Source: Heterohyrax brucei
Taxonomy: Eukaryota > Chordata > Mammalia > Hyracoidea > Procaviidae
Length of the DNA: 64,000 nt
Direction: 5' to 3'
Assembly (NCBI GenBank): GCA_028571685.1
Contig: CM053148.1
Span: 91,720,001-91,784,000 of the forward strand
A program made the translations under genes and the position numbers. Positions 44,257 to 54,930 of this stretch are shown here, one piece after another. The stretch's first letter is position 1. The number at the start of each line of letters is the position of its first letter. Below the pieces are notes generated by a model. That model searched no databases, was not told the origin of the DNA, and worked only from the letters and a program-made list of their open reading frames with translations.

Positions 44257-44296
44257 TATTGTCCGACTCGATGGCACTTGGCTTGGCTTATTGTCC
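44257..44296 (+). mobile_element. 24-bp SINE tail insertion with 8-bp target duplication
   Basis: 'tattgtcc' stands at 44257-44264 and again at 44289-44296. Between them lie only 24 bases, starting 'gactcgatggcacttggc', which equal the last bases of a SINE. The direct repeat makes this a true insertion and not a worn longer copy. Confidence 0.8.
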
Positions 44297-44615
44297 CCTA
44301 TATGCCTCATTGACATTTTCATGTGAAGTCCCAAATTATGATTCAGAATTCCTTTTGTGATATGACCATAATTTCTTACATGTAATGGAACTTACCGGCT
44401 TCAACTCTGTATGTTCTTTTTAGCTTAAATAGGTGAGGTGTGGTCATACCTGCTATACGACTCTTAGATAATTTTTCATCTAGATCAGAAATCTGTATAC
44501 ACTTGAAGGCCAGCAGCAGTTCTGGGGAGAACAATGAAAGGACCACATGCAAGTAGGCACTGCCGCATGGTGGGCCCATGGTGTCCTTACCAGGGTTAAC
44601 AGGGACTGATGACCA

Positions 44616-44847
44616 CTTGCAGCCTTGGTGGCTTAGCGACTATGAGTTTCACTGATAAGCCAAAGGTCAGCATGTCAAATCCACCAGCCCCTTCTTGGAA
44701 ACCATATGGGGCAGAAAATGTGGAAGAAAAATGTCAGTGTGCTTTTCTAAAGACTATAGACTTGGAAACCCTGTGGAACATTTGTACTATTTCCTGTGGG
44801 ATCTCCATGGGTCAGAATCAACTCAAGGCCATGTATTTAGGATCAGC
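44616..44847 (+). mobile_element. SINE type C
   Basis: 'agccttggtggcttagcgac', 'ataagccaaaggtcagcatg', 'caccagccccttcttggaaa', 'ccatgggtcagaatcaactc'. It carries a diverged middle with a second 'cttggaaaccctgtgg'. Confidence 0.82.
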
Positions 44848-45892
44848 AGTTGTGGACTTGTAGTAAACAATAGATTGCAGACGTTTCCTGAGGGATTGTA
44901 GAGAGTTAAGAACCTAGTTTAAGAATGTGTTATTATCTATTTTCCTCTCAAGGTCAGATTTCTCTTGGAAGACCTCAATAGGATTTATATAAACTCCCCT
45001 GAATATTTCTTCATGGTTAGAGAAAAATAAGAATGTTTTCAATAAAAAGGGAGAAGATGACTCAACTAATGCACCAGTAAAACTGAATAAAGATAAAAAT
45101 TGAAAAAAAAAATGGAAACTTCATCTCTAATTGAAAGGCCAGTATGGTCAACAGCAATTAGTCATGTATTCAGATATGCTCAGAGTACTGTGTAATGCAA
45201 TGGTTAAGATGTATGGTAAAAATGAATTAATGATGTACAAAGTGTACTGTGTTTCAGGTACTGTTTGTGTTTGTTAAGTATTTAAAATTCACATTAGAAG
45301 AAAAAAGAAACTCTTGAAGAAAACATTTCCCCAATCCAGATAAAACAATTAAAATGTGATAGTTTGCTCTTGAGTCAATACACACATACACAAGCATGCA
45401 CACACAACAAGTAGATAACATTGATCAAAATAGCTTTATAGTCAATTTATTACCTTTCATTTACATACAAAATATTTTGAAATTATTGCTCTCATTCATG
45501 TCAATGTTGAAATTTTCATTTATGGTTAGTCAATACATGGCCATAAACAAAAACAAATTCAAAATGCTGTCAAGACTTCTACGTAAAATAAATGTTATAT
45601 ATTTAAAATGCAATTAGTGTTCAAGCTGATTTATTGATTTTCCACTTCCATGTTTATGATCTCTTTTCCAAAGGGGGAAAAATTTTCATGACACACAGTC
45701 ATAGTTTTAAATCGAGTCATGGTTTTAAATTGAGTCAATATTTTCTTTCAATGGTAATTGAGGCCTTAATGGAACTTGGATGTGTGTGTGTGTTTAAGAA
45801 ACTGAATTTCTTGAGTAATAGCATAGTACTTACTACAAGTACTAACAGTAATGCTAACTGCTGTGGAAGAAAGACTTGTTTTGCAAAATCTA
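44848..45892. other. AT-rich unique sequence
   Basis: An 18-base unit ('agtcatrgttttaaatyg') occurs twice in tandem at 45697-45732. Otherwise nothing is recognised. Confidence 0.45.
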
Positions 45893-46083
45893 CTAACACA
45901 TTGCTGTCAAATGGATACCAACTGATGGAGACCGTATAAGACCGATTAGACCTGCCCCATTGGTTTTCCAGGGCTGTAGATCTTGATGGCAGTGGATGGC
46001 CACAACTTTAGAGCTGCTGGTTTCAAACCACTGACTTTGACCTTAGCAGTCCTGCACTTAACTGCTGTACTCCCAGATCTCCT
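45893..46083 (-). mobile_element. SINE type C, antisense
   Basis: 'cattgctgtcaaatggatac', 'tagacctgccccattggttt', 'tccagggctgtagatcttga', 'gcacttaactgctgtact'. The open frame ending at 45939 runs into it. Confidence 0.75.
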
Positions 46084-46480
46084 TCTGTTTTACAAAGGTA
46101 TACAAATAGATTTTTAAAAACTTTAAACAAAGTCAACACCTATGGTGGAATAGAAAAAAGTTTCTATACAAACTTCCTGATTAAGATGGCATGGCTCACT
46201 GTGCAAAAACTTCAGCGGGTCAGGTTCACGGACAATGCAACATGAAACAAAAGTTCATACACAAGTTTTAAAGAGTCCATAAAATGCAAACATTTTCTAG
46301 AGCTTATTAAATGAATTCTGTTTTTTATTTATCAACATTCATTTGTAATCATTTCTTTTGGAAAGGCTATGTTTACAGAATTTGATCAGTGAGATAGCTT
46401 TCTAAAATGATGGAAGCAAGTTTTTTTTTTCCCGCTAATAGAGTTTAAAAGTATACAAATTATGCATGTTATTGATTGTA

Positions 46481-46648
46481 TGGAAACCCTGATGGCTAGT
46501 GTTTGAGTGTTACAGCTGCTAACCAAAAGGCAGCAGTTTGAATCTGCTGTGCTCCTTGAAACAGTGTGGGGCAGTCTTACTCTGTCCTATAGCCTTGCTA
46601 TGAGTCCAGATCAACTCAATAGCAGTGTTATTTTTTGGATTTTCTTTT
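46481..46648 (+). mobile_element. SINE type A
   Basis: 'tggaaaccctgatggctagt', 'acagctgctaaccaaaagg', 'ctctgtcctatagccttgct'. Confidence 0.9.
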
Positions 46649-46805
46649 GTTGTTGTTATTGGTTAATTGTTTCATTGTTATACAAATACTAAGAAGACAA
46701 TGGTCACTTTTATCCATATTTGTTTCCAGGCTTATACATGTATATCACACATGTGCATATATATGTGTATAGATTGTAGTGGGTTATTTTCCACAAACCA
46801 AGAAA

Positions 46806-46955
46806 ACAAAAAAAAAAGCACTGTTGTCAAGTTGATTCCAACTCATTGTGACCTTATAGGACAGAATAGAACTGCTGCAGAGTTTCCAAGGAGTGCCTGG
46901 CAGATTCAAACTGCCATCCTTATTGTTATCAACCACTAAGCCTAGATTTCCACAA
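46806..46955 (-). mobile_element. SINE type A
   Basis: A poly-A tract, 'actgttgtcaagttgattcc', 'ataggacagaatagaactgc', 'aggagtgcctggcagattc'. Confidence 0.9.
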
Positions 46956-47243
46956 AAGGGAATGCAAATTTTCCCCTTTACATTCTCAACCTAACCCTGG
47001 ATGTTTAAGTCCTGTATTCCTCTTCAGGGTAGCAGGGCCTGAGAAGTGGTTTGTCACAAGTATTGATTGGGTGATGCTGAATGCACACCTGAGCACAACA
47101 GCTTGTCTGTCGGTAGAGCTTTCTTCATGATGTTCCCTGGTCCTCTGTGATGGTGGCTTCTTGTCTTTGACACTCCAAACTCATCCTCCTTCTCCTTTGT
47201 CTCCTAAATTTAATTCCCAACTTCAGTATATTCTTATCCCAGA

Positions 47244-47395
47244 CAGTTGTTGTTGTTGTGAAATGTTGTCGAGTATTGTTCCACTTATAGTTGCCCAGAT
47301 GAGAACACAACAAAACACTGCCCAGTCGTGTGCATCTTCACAATCTTTGCTACGCGTGAGCCTGTTGTTACAGACTGGCGTCAACTGATTTTCCA
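47244..47395 (-). mobile_element. RTE-like LINE 3' tip, antisense
   Basis: 'cagttgttgttgttgtgaaa', 'aacacaacaaaacactgccc', 'agtcgtgtgcatcttcac', 'gagcctgttgttacag' is the last 150 bases of the RTE 3' UTR. It is a severe 5' truncation. Confidence 0.7.
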
Positions 47396-47583
47396 GAAGC
47401 GAAAATTATTAGGTCCTTTATGTCTTTTGGAACCTTTGATTTTGCTTCAGGGTAGATTACAGTAAAGGAAAAATGAAATTCTGTAGTGTTCAGATAGAGC
47501 GAATAATGGAGAAACTATGCAGGGAACCGCTGGTTTAATATTTTGAGATACAGCAATATCCTGAATATCAGACATCAAAAGTG

Positions 47584-47585
<2 letters not shown>

Positions 47586-47609
<24 letters not shown>
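47586..47609. repeat. Poly-T run
   Basis: About 24 T beside the old retroelement fragment at 47610. Confidence 0.9.
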
Positions 47610-47614
<5 letters not shown>

Positions 47615-47790
47615 CTACTGGGTGGCAGGCAGTGTTCTTGGCCTTTGGGATACGTCAGTGAAGGTCCCCATTCTATTGGATTGCTTATTATATGGTGGAT
47701 GGACAATTAAAAATAAACCAAACAGAAAGTCAATTATGACATATATTTTACGGAAGAAATGTAAAAAACAAAGGTGTTAGGAATATGTTG
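47610..47790 (+). mobile_element. Ancient L1-like 3' fragment
   Basis: 'ctactgggtggcaggcagtg', 'ttcttggcctttgggatacg', 'tcagtgaaggtccccattct', 'ggacaattaaaaataaacc' fit the 3' region of old L1 families. Confidence 0.5.
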
Positions 47791-47940
47791 TGGGCAGTTT
47801 ATCATCAAACAGAGTAATCTAAAAGAAAACAAAAACTGGAAAAAAAAAATGAAGGAGTCAGTCAATCAACAGCTTCTACAGGGGTAAAAGCATTCCTTCG
47901 TAAAACTGGAACATGCTAGAATTTTGTGTGTGAACATAGT

Positions 47941-48110
47941 TACAAGCCAAGCAACTCATTGCAGTGGAGTCAATTCCAACTCATAAGCAACCCTATAGGA
48001 CACAGTAGAACTGTCCCATAGAGTTTCCAAGGAGCACCTCATAGATTTAAACTGTTGACCTGTTGGGTAGCATCCATAGCATCTAACCACTCTGCCACCA
48101 AGGCTTCTGA
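47941..48110 (-). mobile_element. SINE type A
   Basis: 'ttgcagtggagtcaattcca', 'tttccaaggagcacctcata', 'ctaaccactctgccaccaag'. It is followed by another SINE in the same orientation after about 10 bases. Confidence 0.9.
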
Positions 48111-48118
48111 CACCACAG

Positions 48119-48286
48119 TAAATCCCAAACCAGACCCACTACCTTTGAGTTGATTCCAACTCGTAGTGACACTGTAGGACAGAGAACTGCTCCATAGAGT
48201 TTCTAAGGAGCACCTGATGGATTAAAACTGCCAACCTCTTGGTTAGCCAACATAGCACTTAACCATTTCACTACCAGGGCCATCAG
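48119..48286 (-). mobile_element. SINE type A
   Basis: 'aaaccagacccactaccttt', 'ccatagagtttctaaggagc', 'aaccatttcactaccaggg'. Tandem with the copy at 47941. Confidence 0.9.
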
Positions 48287-48359
48287 GGTAGGAAGGGGGA
48301 AATCAGAGTTGATTAGAGAGCTAATAGGAAAGCTGGTCCTATAGGGCCTTTTAGCAAAC

Positions 48360-48535
48360 TTAGGGCCCCTAATAGCTCAGTAGTTGAGAGCTTGGATGCT
48401 AACCAAAAGGTCATCAATTCAAATCCGCCAGCCACTGCTTGGAACCCCTATGGAACGGTTCTGTTCTGTCCCATGGGGTCTCTGTGAGTTGGAACTGACT
48501 TCACTGCAGTGGGTTTCAGTTTCAGCAAACTGGTG
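48360..48535 (+). mobile_element. SINE type A
   Basis: 'tagctcagtagttgagagct', 'gatgctaaccaaaaggtca', 'caattcaaatccgccagcca', 'gcagtgggtttcagtttc'. Confidence 0.9.
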
Positions 48536-48847
48536 ATTGGGATTGCCTTCTGAGTGAAAATGAAAGCCGTTGATGGGCTTAGGGCCAGGAAGAATTGTAA
48601 AGGATCACTGTTTTGAGACTGTACAGTGACAAGGACAGAATCCGGGAGACTGTTTATATGACCAAGCTACTAAGAGTTGATGAGGACTTAATCTAGCATC
48701 TGGGCTGCGAAGGTAGTGAGAGATGACTGGGTTTTCAAAGGTACGTAAATTGTTTGAGTATATTCAAATATGGAAAAGAAAAACTACATAGAAATGACAA
48801 TCATAATTTTTAATACATAATTTCCTTAAAACTTTAGTATTGACAAT

Positions 48848-48898
48848 CTATAGTGTTGCTACGAGTCAGAAATGACTTGACAATGAGTGTTTGGGACT
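48848..48898 (+). mobile_element. SINE 3' fragment
   Basis: 'tctatagtgttgctacgagt', 'cagaaatgacttgacaatga'. Only about 50 terminal bases. Confidence 0.65.
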
Positions 48899-49152
48899 AA
48901 CTTGATCCCAAGGTGTTAGTTTAACATATTTTCTCAAACTTTACACAATTTTGTCGATACATAAATAAAATATTCTTGAGAACCAGTGACTAAATATAAT
49001 GCATCTTAATTTCCCCCCAAAGCATCAAGGTACTCTACAGTACAACTCCACAGAAATTGGGAACTGAAACATATTTATCTAATGTCCTGATCAATAAACT
49101 CAATGAATTTTAACTCTCACATGTCAGTGTTTGCTATTCTAGCTTATTATAA

Positions 49153-49315
49153 AAAAAAAAAAATGCCATTGAGTTGATTCCAACTCCTAGTGAGCCTATA
49201 TGACAAACTACAACTGCCTTCCTAGAGTTTCCAGGGAGCGCCTGGTGGATTCAAATGGCTCACCTTCTGGTTAGAAGCTATAGCACTAAACCACTGCACC
49301 ACTGGGGTGTCCTCT
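49153..49315 (-). mobile_element. SINE type A
   Basis: A run of A, then 'gccattgagttgattccaac', 'gggagcgcctggtggattca', 'ccactgcaccactggggtgt'. Confidence 0.9.
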
Positions 49316-49397
49316 TGCTAATAAAATTGTTTTGAAATCCTTATGTTTTTCCATTTATAAAATGGAAATAAATAATTAGATAAGTAGATATAGACTG

Positions 49398-49603
49398 AGT
49401 CTTTGAGTGACACAATGGGTTAACTCTAGACTGTTAAAGAAAAGGTGGAAGGTTCGAGTTTAGGCAGAGGTTCCTGGAAAGAAAATCCTGACCATCTACT
49501 TCTGAAAAATCAGCCATAGAAAACCCTATGTAGTACCATACCATCCTGTGTACATGAGATTGTCTTGAGTCAGAACGTATCAGTGGCAGCTGGTTTTGGA
49601 GAA
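49398..49603 (+). mobile_element. SINE type B, near full length
   Basis: 'ggtggaaggttcgagtttag', 'gcagaggttcctggaaag', 'accatctacttctgaaaaat', 'cagccatagaaaaccctatg', 'gtggcagctggttttgg'. This is the best type B copy in the window. The antisense frame 49434-49655 is its shadow. Confidence 0.88.
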
Positions 49604-49617
49604 GGGACCAAAAAATC

Positions 49618-49769
49618 GAAAACCAAACCCACTGCCTTCGAGTCAGGTCCAACACATAGCCGCCCTAGAAGTCAGTGTAGAACCACTCCCCTCAGTTTCC
49701 AAGGAGCCCCGGAGGCTTTGAACTTTTGGTTAGCAAACTTAACCCTTAGCCCACTATGTCACCAGGGGA
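49618..49769 (-). mobile_element. SINE type A, antisense
   Basis: 'gaaaaccaaacccactgcct', 'tcagtttccaaggagcccc', 'gcccactatgtcaccagggg'. It is tail-to-tail with the type B copy just before it. Confidence 0.88.
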
Positions 49770-49956
49770 AAGGGAAGCAGGGGAGAAAGTGAGAAGGGAG
49801 GGAGGAATACATAAGGAAGGGGGGGAAAAATCCCAAAAGTTCATGGAAGTTGATAGCAGAAATCTATCATAATTGAATCATTAAGATTAGAAACATTTAT
49901 TTGGGTTGTTAAGCATCCTCTCAATACATATGCTTACAGCTTCTTGAATACAGACC

Positions 49957-50117
49957 CCAAACTGTGGTGATGTAGTAGTTAAGTGCTGCTAACTGGAAGG
50001 TTGACAGTTCAAATCCACTAGGCGCCCCTTGGGAACTATACGAGGCAGTTCTACTCTGTCTTTAGGGATGCTGTAGGTTAGAATCATCTCCACAGCAGTG
50101 GGTTTGGGTTTTCCAGT
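49957..50117 (+). mobile_element. SINE type A
   Basis: 'gtggtgatgtagtagttaag', 'aggttgacagttcaaatcca', 'ggcgccccttgggaactata', 'gcagtgggtttgggttttcc'. The 'gctgctaacc' site is shortened. Confidence 0.9.
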
Positions 50118-51051
50118 TTGGACATGGATAGAATGACCCACATACGCTGTTTTCAGACTGAAGTTTCCCTGCTATCATCCCAAGCCGGCAATCAGTACTG
50201 AGACTGTAGACTGATAAACGATGTGGGAATGTTTTAAAGAATTAACTTAAAAAAAAAAAAATCTGAGCAATTAAACGACTTTCTCAGGAGTTTTTACTAA
50301 AAAGTAACAAAGAATTTAATGTAATGTGTGCCTCAGCGAAACTGGAACAACCAAATTAAAATTGAATTCAGAGATTACAAGTAGAAGGCACAGAAATGTG
50401 TTCCCTTTCATTAAAATAAAAATGTTTTATGTGAGACAACTTGACTCTGGATGGTGATTTTTCAGACCAATGTGGATGTCAGAAGGGGGCAAAAAATAAA
50501 TCGGAAAGAAAATACGTATGAAGTTATTGGCCCTAAACTCCATTAAACTTCCTCTGGTGGAAAGAAGATGGATAACAGATGGTGGGAAAGGCAGCGAGGA
50601 GACCCCATGCAGGAAATGAAAATAGAAAATTAAGAAAAGAAAACAAGCTCAGTGGAAAGACAAATGACGAGAAAGAGGAAAGTTATTTTATTGCAGCATT
50701 CAGAACAACACAGCGTTTCCGTCTCACTGGAGTCCCAGGAGAAATAATTGCTCTTCTTTTGGATTCAATGCTATGACAGAGGTGGTAAGTCGAAAATACA
50801 GGGAGAAGTCATAGTCCTGTTCAAGGCAGTTCTTGTAAACTCCCAGAAGTACATCATGTTTATCAAACATTACACCTGCCTTGGCAACATACAGATAGGA
50901 AGCGTAATTTGTTAAGTTCTAAGGTACATGCACATGCTAATTACCGTGATGTGTTCTACTGTATAAAGCCTGGTTTACACAAGGCAGCAAAAATAGGCCT
51001 ACAAAAAAATGCAAAGACATTGTATCTGTATTAAGATACCTAGTAAAAAAT
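50118..51051. other. Unique sequence
   Basis: An A run at about 50249-50261. The open frame 50579-50776 is Lys/Arg/Glu-rich but has no family resemblance. No element is recognised. Confidence 0.4.
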
Positions 51052-51208
51052 CTTCCTTTCAGTGGAGCTGATTCAGACTCACAGTGATCCTACAGGACAG
51101 AGTAGAACTGCCCCACAGAGTTTCCAAAAAGCTCCTGGAAGATTCAGACTGTCAACTTTTTCATTGGCAGATGCAGCACTTAACCACTATGCCCCCAGGG
51201 TTTTCTAT
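51052..51208 (-). mobile_element. SINE type A
   Basis: 'tcctacaggacagagtagaa', 'ctgccccacagagtttcc', 'cttaaccactatgccccca'. The tail side is shortened. Confidence 0.9.
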
Positions 51209-51237
51209 TAAACCCCCCCTCAAAAGAAATCCCCCCA

Positions 51238-51402
51238 AAACAAAAACAAATCTACTGCTATCAAGTCTATTCCATCTCATAGAGATCCTGTAGGTCAGAG
51301 TAGAGCTGCTCCATAGAGTTTCTAAGGAGCACCTGGTGGATTTGAACCACTGACCTTTTGGTTAGCAGAAGCACTTAACCACTGTGCAACCAAGGTTTCC
51401 TG
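51238..51402 (-). mobile_element. SINE type A
   Basis: 'aaaacaaaaacaaatctact', 'gtaggtcagagtagagctgc', 'ggagcacctggtggatttga', 'ccttttggttagcagaagc'. Same orientation as the neighbour at 51052. Confidence 0.92.
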
Positions 51403-52561
51403 GTTTCCTACTGCAGCCAGCCACTGGACTAAGTCAAATTAATCTTCACCCTATCTCTGGATATTTTTGGAAACAGTCATGCATTGTTTCCTTTACATAT
51501 GAATGATCAAAGAGTTTTTATATTCATTTGTCAAAAAGTATTTGTTTTAAATTTTCATATTCAAAGATCTTCTGATTGGTAGAGGTAATTGAAAAAGAGA
51601 GAAAAAATAAATGTGTTACTTATTCAACAACATTTTCAGAAAGCTAGCCTTCCTTTTTCCTCACTTACCGTTACTCAAGACTGATGATTTTGTAATTAGA
51701 GCTGATTCTAAGAGTTTGTGAATTCATCCTAGGGAGAAAACCTACCTTCTGACTGAGATCTCTTTGCTAGCTTATGCTCTGAACATCATTGCATTCTAAT
51801 ACTGTATGTGCTAACATTCTTGCCTTGCCAAAGTCCAATTACACAAAGAGCACTCATTTGTATCTAAGACAGAATGCAAAGCCAAGCTGTAGAAAACAAA
51901 GAAGCAAAGAATTGTGGTCAGGGTATTATGAACCAAAGTGACAGCACCAACAATTACATGAAACTCTCAATTTCAGTTTTTCCTCTAATGCATTTAAATA
52001 TCTATTAGTATAAAATTTATATTTAGAACCAAACAAATGAATTATTTAAGGCACTCCTTGTACTCCAGGATCATGAAGTGTCTGTCAGAATTTAAACATT
52101 TTAAAAAGAAACTTCTAAATATGAATGTTAACCTTGTCATTGATAACATAACTAGAATGCTTTGCGATCTGTTTATATTTATCCCTATTCCTTTCTAAGG
52201 CTTCCCCCATCCCCCCCTCTCCCATATAGACTATTCTAAGCAACTTTCAAAACTTTGCTTTCCAGGAATTCTCTGATAACTCTTAGCTGTTATTGAGATT
52301 AATTGTACTTAAGAGAGCCTTTAAACATTTCAACTATATACTCTAAGGATTATATAATCAAAGTTATATCCGGTACTTCCTCTCCTAAGGAGACTCTACA
52401 GTCATTCAGTGCACTAGGTAGGCACTTTGGGGGATATAAAAAATAATCACATTGCAATCAAATACAAGTGATTTAGTAATGCATTGAACTTATGTGCCTA
52501 CACGTAGAGAGTAAACTAGGGATAGTGATTTAGCTTCAAAAACTAAACGGCATAATATGAG
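51403..52561. other. AT-rich unique sequence
   Basis: C run at about 52206-52218. Nothing else is recognised. Confidence 0.45.
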
Positions 52562-52690
52562 CTTGTCCCTGTCAAATTGATTCTGATTCACAGTGACCGT
52601 ATGGGACAGAATAAAATTGCTCCCGAAAGGCTTTTCAAGGAGTGGCTGGTAGACTACAACTGCCCACCTTTGGGTTAAAAGCTGAGTTTG
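52562..52690 (-). mobile_element. SINE type A, head lost
   Basis: 'cctgtcaaattgattctgat', 'tatgggacagaataaaattg', 'gagtggctggtagactacaa', 'tttgggttaaaagctgag'. Confidence 0.82.
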
Positions 52691-53431
52691 TAGAGACAGA
52701 GAGCCTATGTATAGTTTCCTGGATCTGATATGCTGTGATGAAGAAATCAGCCTGAATTTTAAGGCTAGATAGGATTTGAAAATTTCTATTAATCCTTAAC
52801 GATGGTGATGGAGTAAAATCACGTCACAAATGTTTACTCCAATTACCCGAGGACAGAGATGATTTCTAACTTTTTGTGCCTCAAATAATACACACGAACA
52901 AACTTGTTGCTGCTGTCACACTGAATTTTAACTGTTCTCCAGTCATCTATTAGCCCAATGAGAGCAGATATTACAGTATTTTTGTCATTTTGTTTCACAG
53001 TTTTCTAGGATTGAATTTACTTATGATCAGGTTATTCTGTATTTATGGATTTTCCTTAGTTTGCCATTACATGTTAAATAATATTTAAACATTTAGCCTG
53101 ATATTAACCTGAACCCACATGTGGATTAATAACACATTTATAAAAATATCTGCAACAGTTCACTTTCATGGGCTGCAGAAGTACTCAAATAGATGCAGGC
53201 ATTAAGCAGTTTCTTCATCTTTTAAGCATTTATATTCCACAACACTCAAATTTTTCATATTTGATAAATAAGATATATGGCTGAAATCATGGTATGCCCT
53301 GTATATATGTTTGTAATGGACTGGACTCCCACCCACCTCCCCACCCCCAAAAATGCTAAATTCCTGGTCCCTGTGACTTTGTTTGGAAACATGGGTGTTC
53401 TTTTGCTATGTTAATGAGGTTATATTAGTGT

Positions 53432-53583
53432 AGAAACCATTGACTCAGTAGTCAATCCCAAGTCACAATGACCCTATAGAACAGAATGTCCCGTACAGTT
53501 TCCAAGGAGCTCCCAGTGGATTCAAACTGCCAACCTTTTTATTAGCAGCTGTAGCACTTAACTACTTTACCAAGGTCTCCTGC
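53432..53583 (-). mobile_element. SINE type A in LTR
   Basis: 'aaaccattgactcagtagtc', 'tccaaggagctcccagtgga', 'gcacttaactactttacc'. Inserted in the LTR at 53310. Confidence 0.87.
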
Positions 53584-53604
53584 CACTGAAGAGTGGATCT
53601 TAGA

Positions 53605-53769
53605 AACCCAAAACTAAACTCATTGCTTCTGAGTCAATTCTGGCTCATAGCCACCCTACAGGACAGAGCAGGAAAGCTCTATAGGATTTCCAAGAGCAGT
53701 TGTTGGCTTTGAACTGCTGAACTTCTAGTTAGCAGCCTGCACTCTTAACCACAGTACTAACACAGGCTG
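53605..53769 (-). mobile_element. SINE type A in LTR, second copy
   Basis: 'aaacccaaaactaaactcat', 'tgagtcaattctggctcata', 'ctagttagcagcctgcactc'. Only about 20 LTR bases separate it from the first SINE. Confidence 0.88.
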
Positions 53770-54002
53770 AAGCTGACCATTCCTTTATTATAGAAAGAGA
53801 AAAAAAGACACATAGATACATCCAGGGAGAAATCAAACTTCAGGGACACCAAGAAAAGCCAAGGATTGCTAACAGACTTCGGTAACTAAGAGAGAGGTTC
53901 ATGGAAAGCATCCATGTGGCCAAGACCTGGGACTGGACTTTGAACCACCAGATATTTAAGAAAATAAATAAATTCTTTTTCTTTAAAGTCTCTCACTTAT
54001 GA

Positions 54003-54930
54003 TATTTCTGTCAGTAACTAAAGCACTGATAAACTGTATAGATTTGCAGCACTATTTAGATCTATCTCATTTTGTAGTGCAGTCAGTGTTTCTTCAATGT
54101 ATTTAAATGCTCTGGTACTGGGTGTATAAATATTTAATATTGTTAAGTCCTGCTTGTGTATTGAACCTTTCAGCAATAGTGGCCATCCTTGTCCACAAGG
54201 CTGGATTTTACGTTAAAATTTATTTTATCTGAGATTAGTATTGTCACATCTGTTCTTCTTTCTATGTTGTTAGCATAGTACATAGTATTTCATCTTTTAA
54301 TTTTCAGTGTGTTCATATCATTAAGTGTAAGGTGAGTTTGTTATAAGCAACATATAGACAAGTTGTGTCTTTTGATCCAAGATGTCACTCACTGTCTCTC
54401 TACTGGAGTGATCAGAACATTTACGTTCAGGGAAATTATTGATAGGTGTGTGTTGAGTACTGTCATTTTGATGTATTGATTTTTGTGTTGATGTTTTATC
54501 TGTTGCTCTTAATATTCTGTTCTGGGTTATTCCTTAAGGGTTGATTTTTCTCCCTTTTCAGTGTTTGGTTTGTGTTCGTTGAGACTCCTGTGTTGTGTTT
54601 CTTGTTTTGATATGCTGCACCTTTATTGTGCTTTGCAGCTAACCCTATGAGCCCTCTTGATAACCTCAGTTTAAACACAGTTTTAACTTCTACAAATCTT
54701 ATTAACTTTGTCTCCATCTAGAGGGACTATAATTACTGTAGTATAGCTCTCTTTTAATGTGATGATATGATAGTTTTCATGATATGATCACTGGATCCAA
54801 TCCTTTAATATTACAGCTTTGATTGACTTTTGTGCCTTATCTAACTGAGTAGGTTTCTGGATGTTGTGTACTGTATTGTCTCCTAAAATATAGAGTTAAT
54901 GGTTTTGTTTCTAAGACAAGAGCTTCTTTC
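54003..54930 (-). pseudogene. L1 ORF2 N-terminal (endonuclease) fragment, antisense
   Basis: Read on the minus strand, 54470-54360 carries the ORF2 start region and 54360-54040 the first endonuclease codons ('aaggctggattttacgttaa', 'tttatctgagattagtattg' in plus orientation). Many stops break it. ORF2 ends at about 54003 against the LTR, so RT and the whole 3' end are missing. Confidence 0.72.

Larger units (their letters stand above)
53310..53990 (+). mobile_element. MLT1-like LTR, sense, interrupted by two SINEs
   Basis: Start: 'gtaatggactggactcccac', 'cctggtccctgtgacttt', 'ttaatgaggttatattagtg'. Resumes at 53584 ('aagagtggatctta') and 53770 ('agaaagagaaaaaaagacac', 'catccatgtggcc', 'ctgggactggactttgaacc'). 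Both SINEs lie in the same target region of the LTR. It abuts the antisense L1 at about 54003. Confidence 0.68.

Noticed and set aside
45697-45732. 18-base unit in tandem
   Set aside because: Two copies only; likely replication slippage.
49434-49655. Antisense open frame
   Set aside because: Shadow of a type B SINE.
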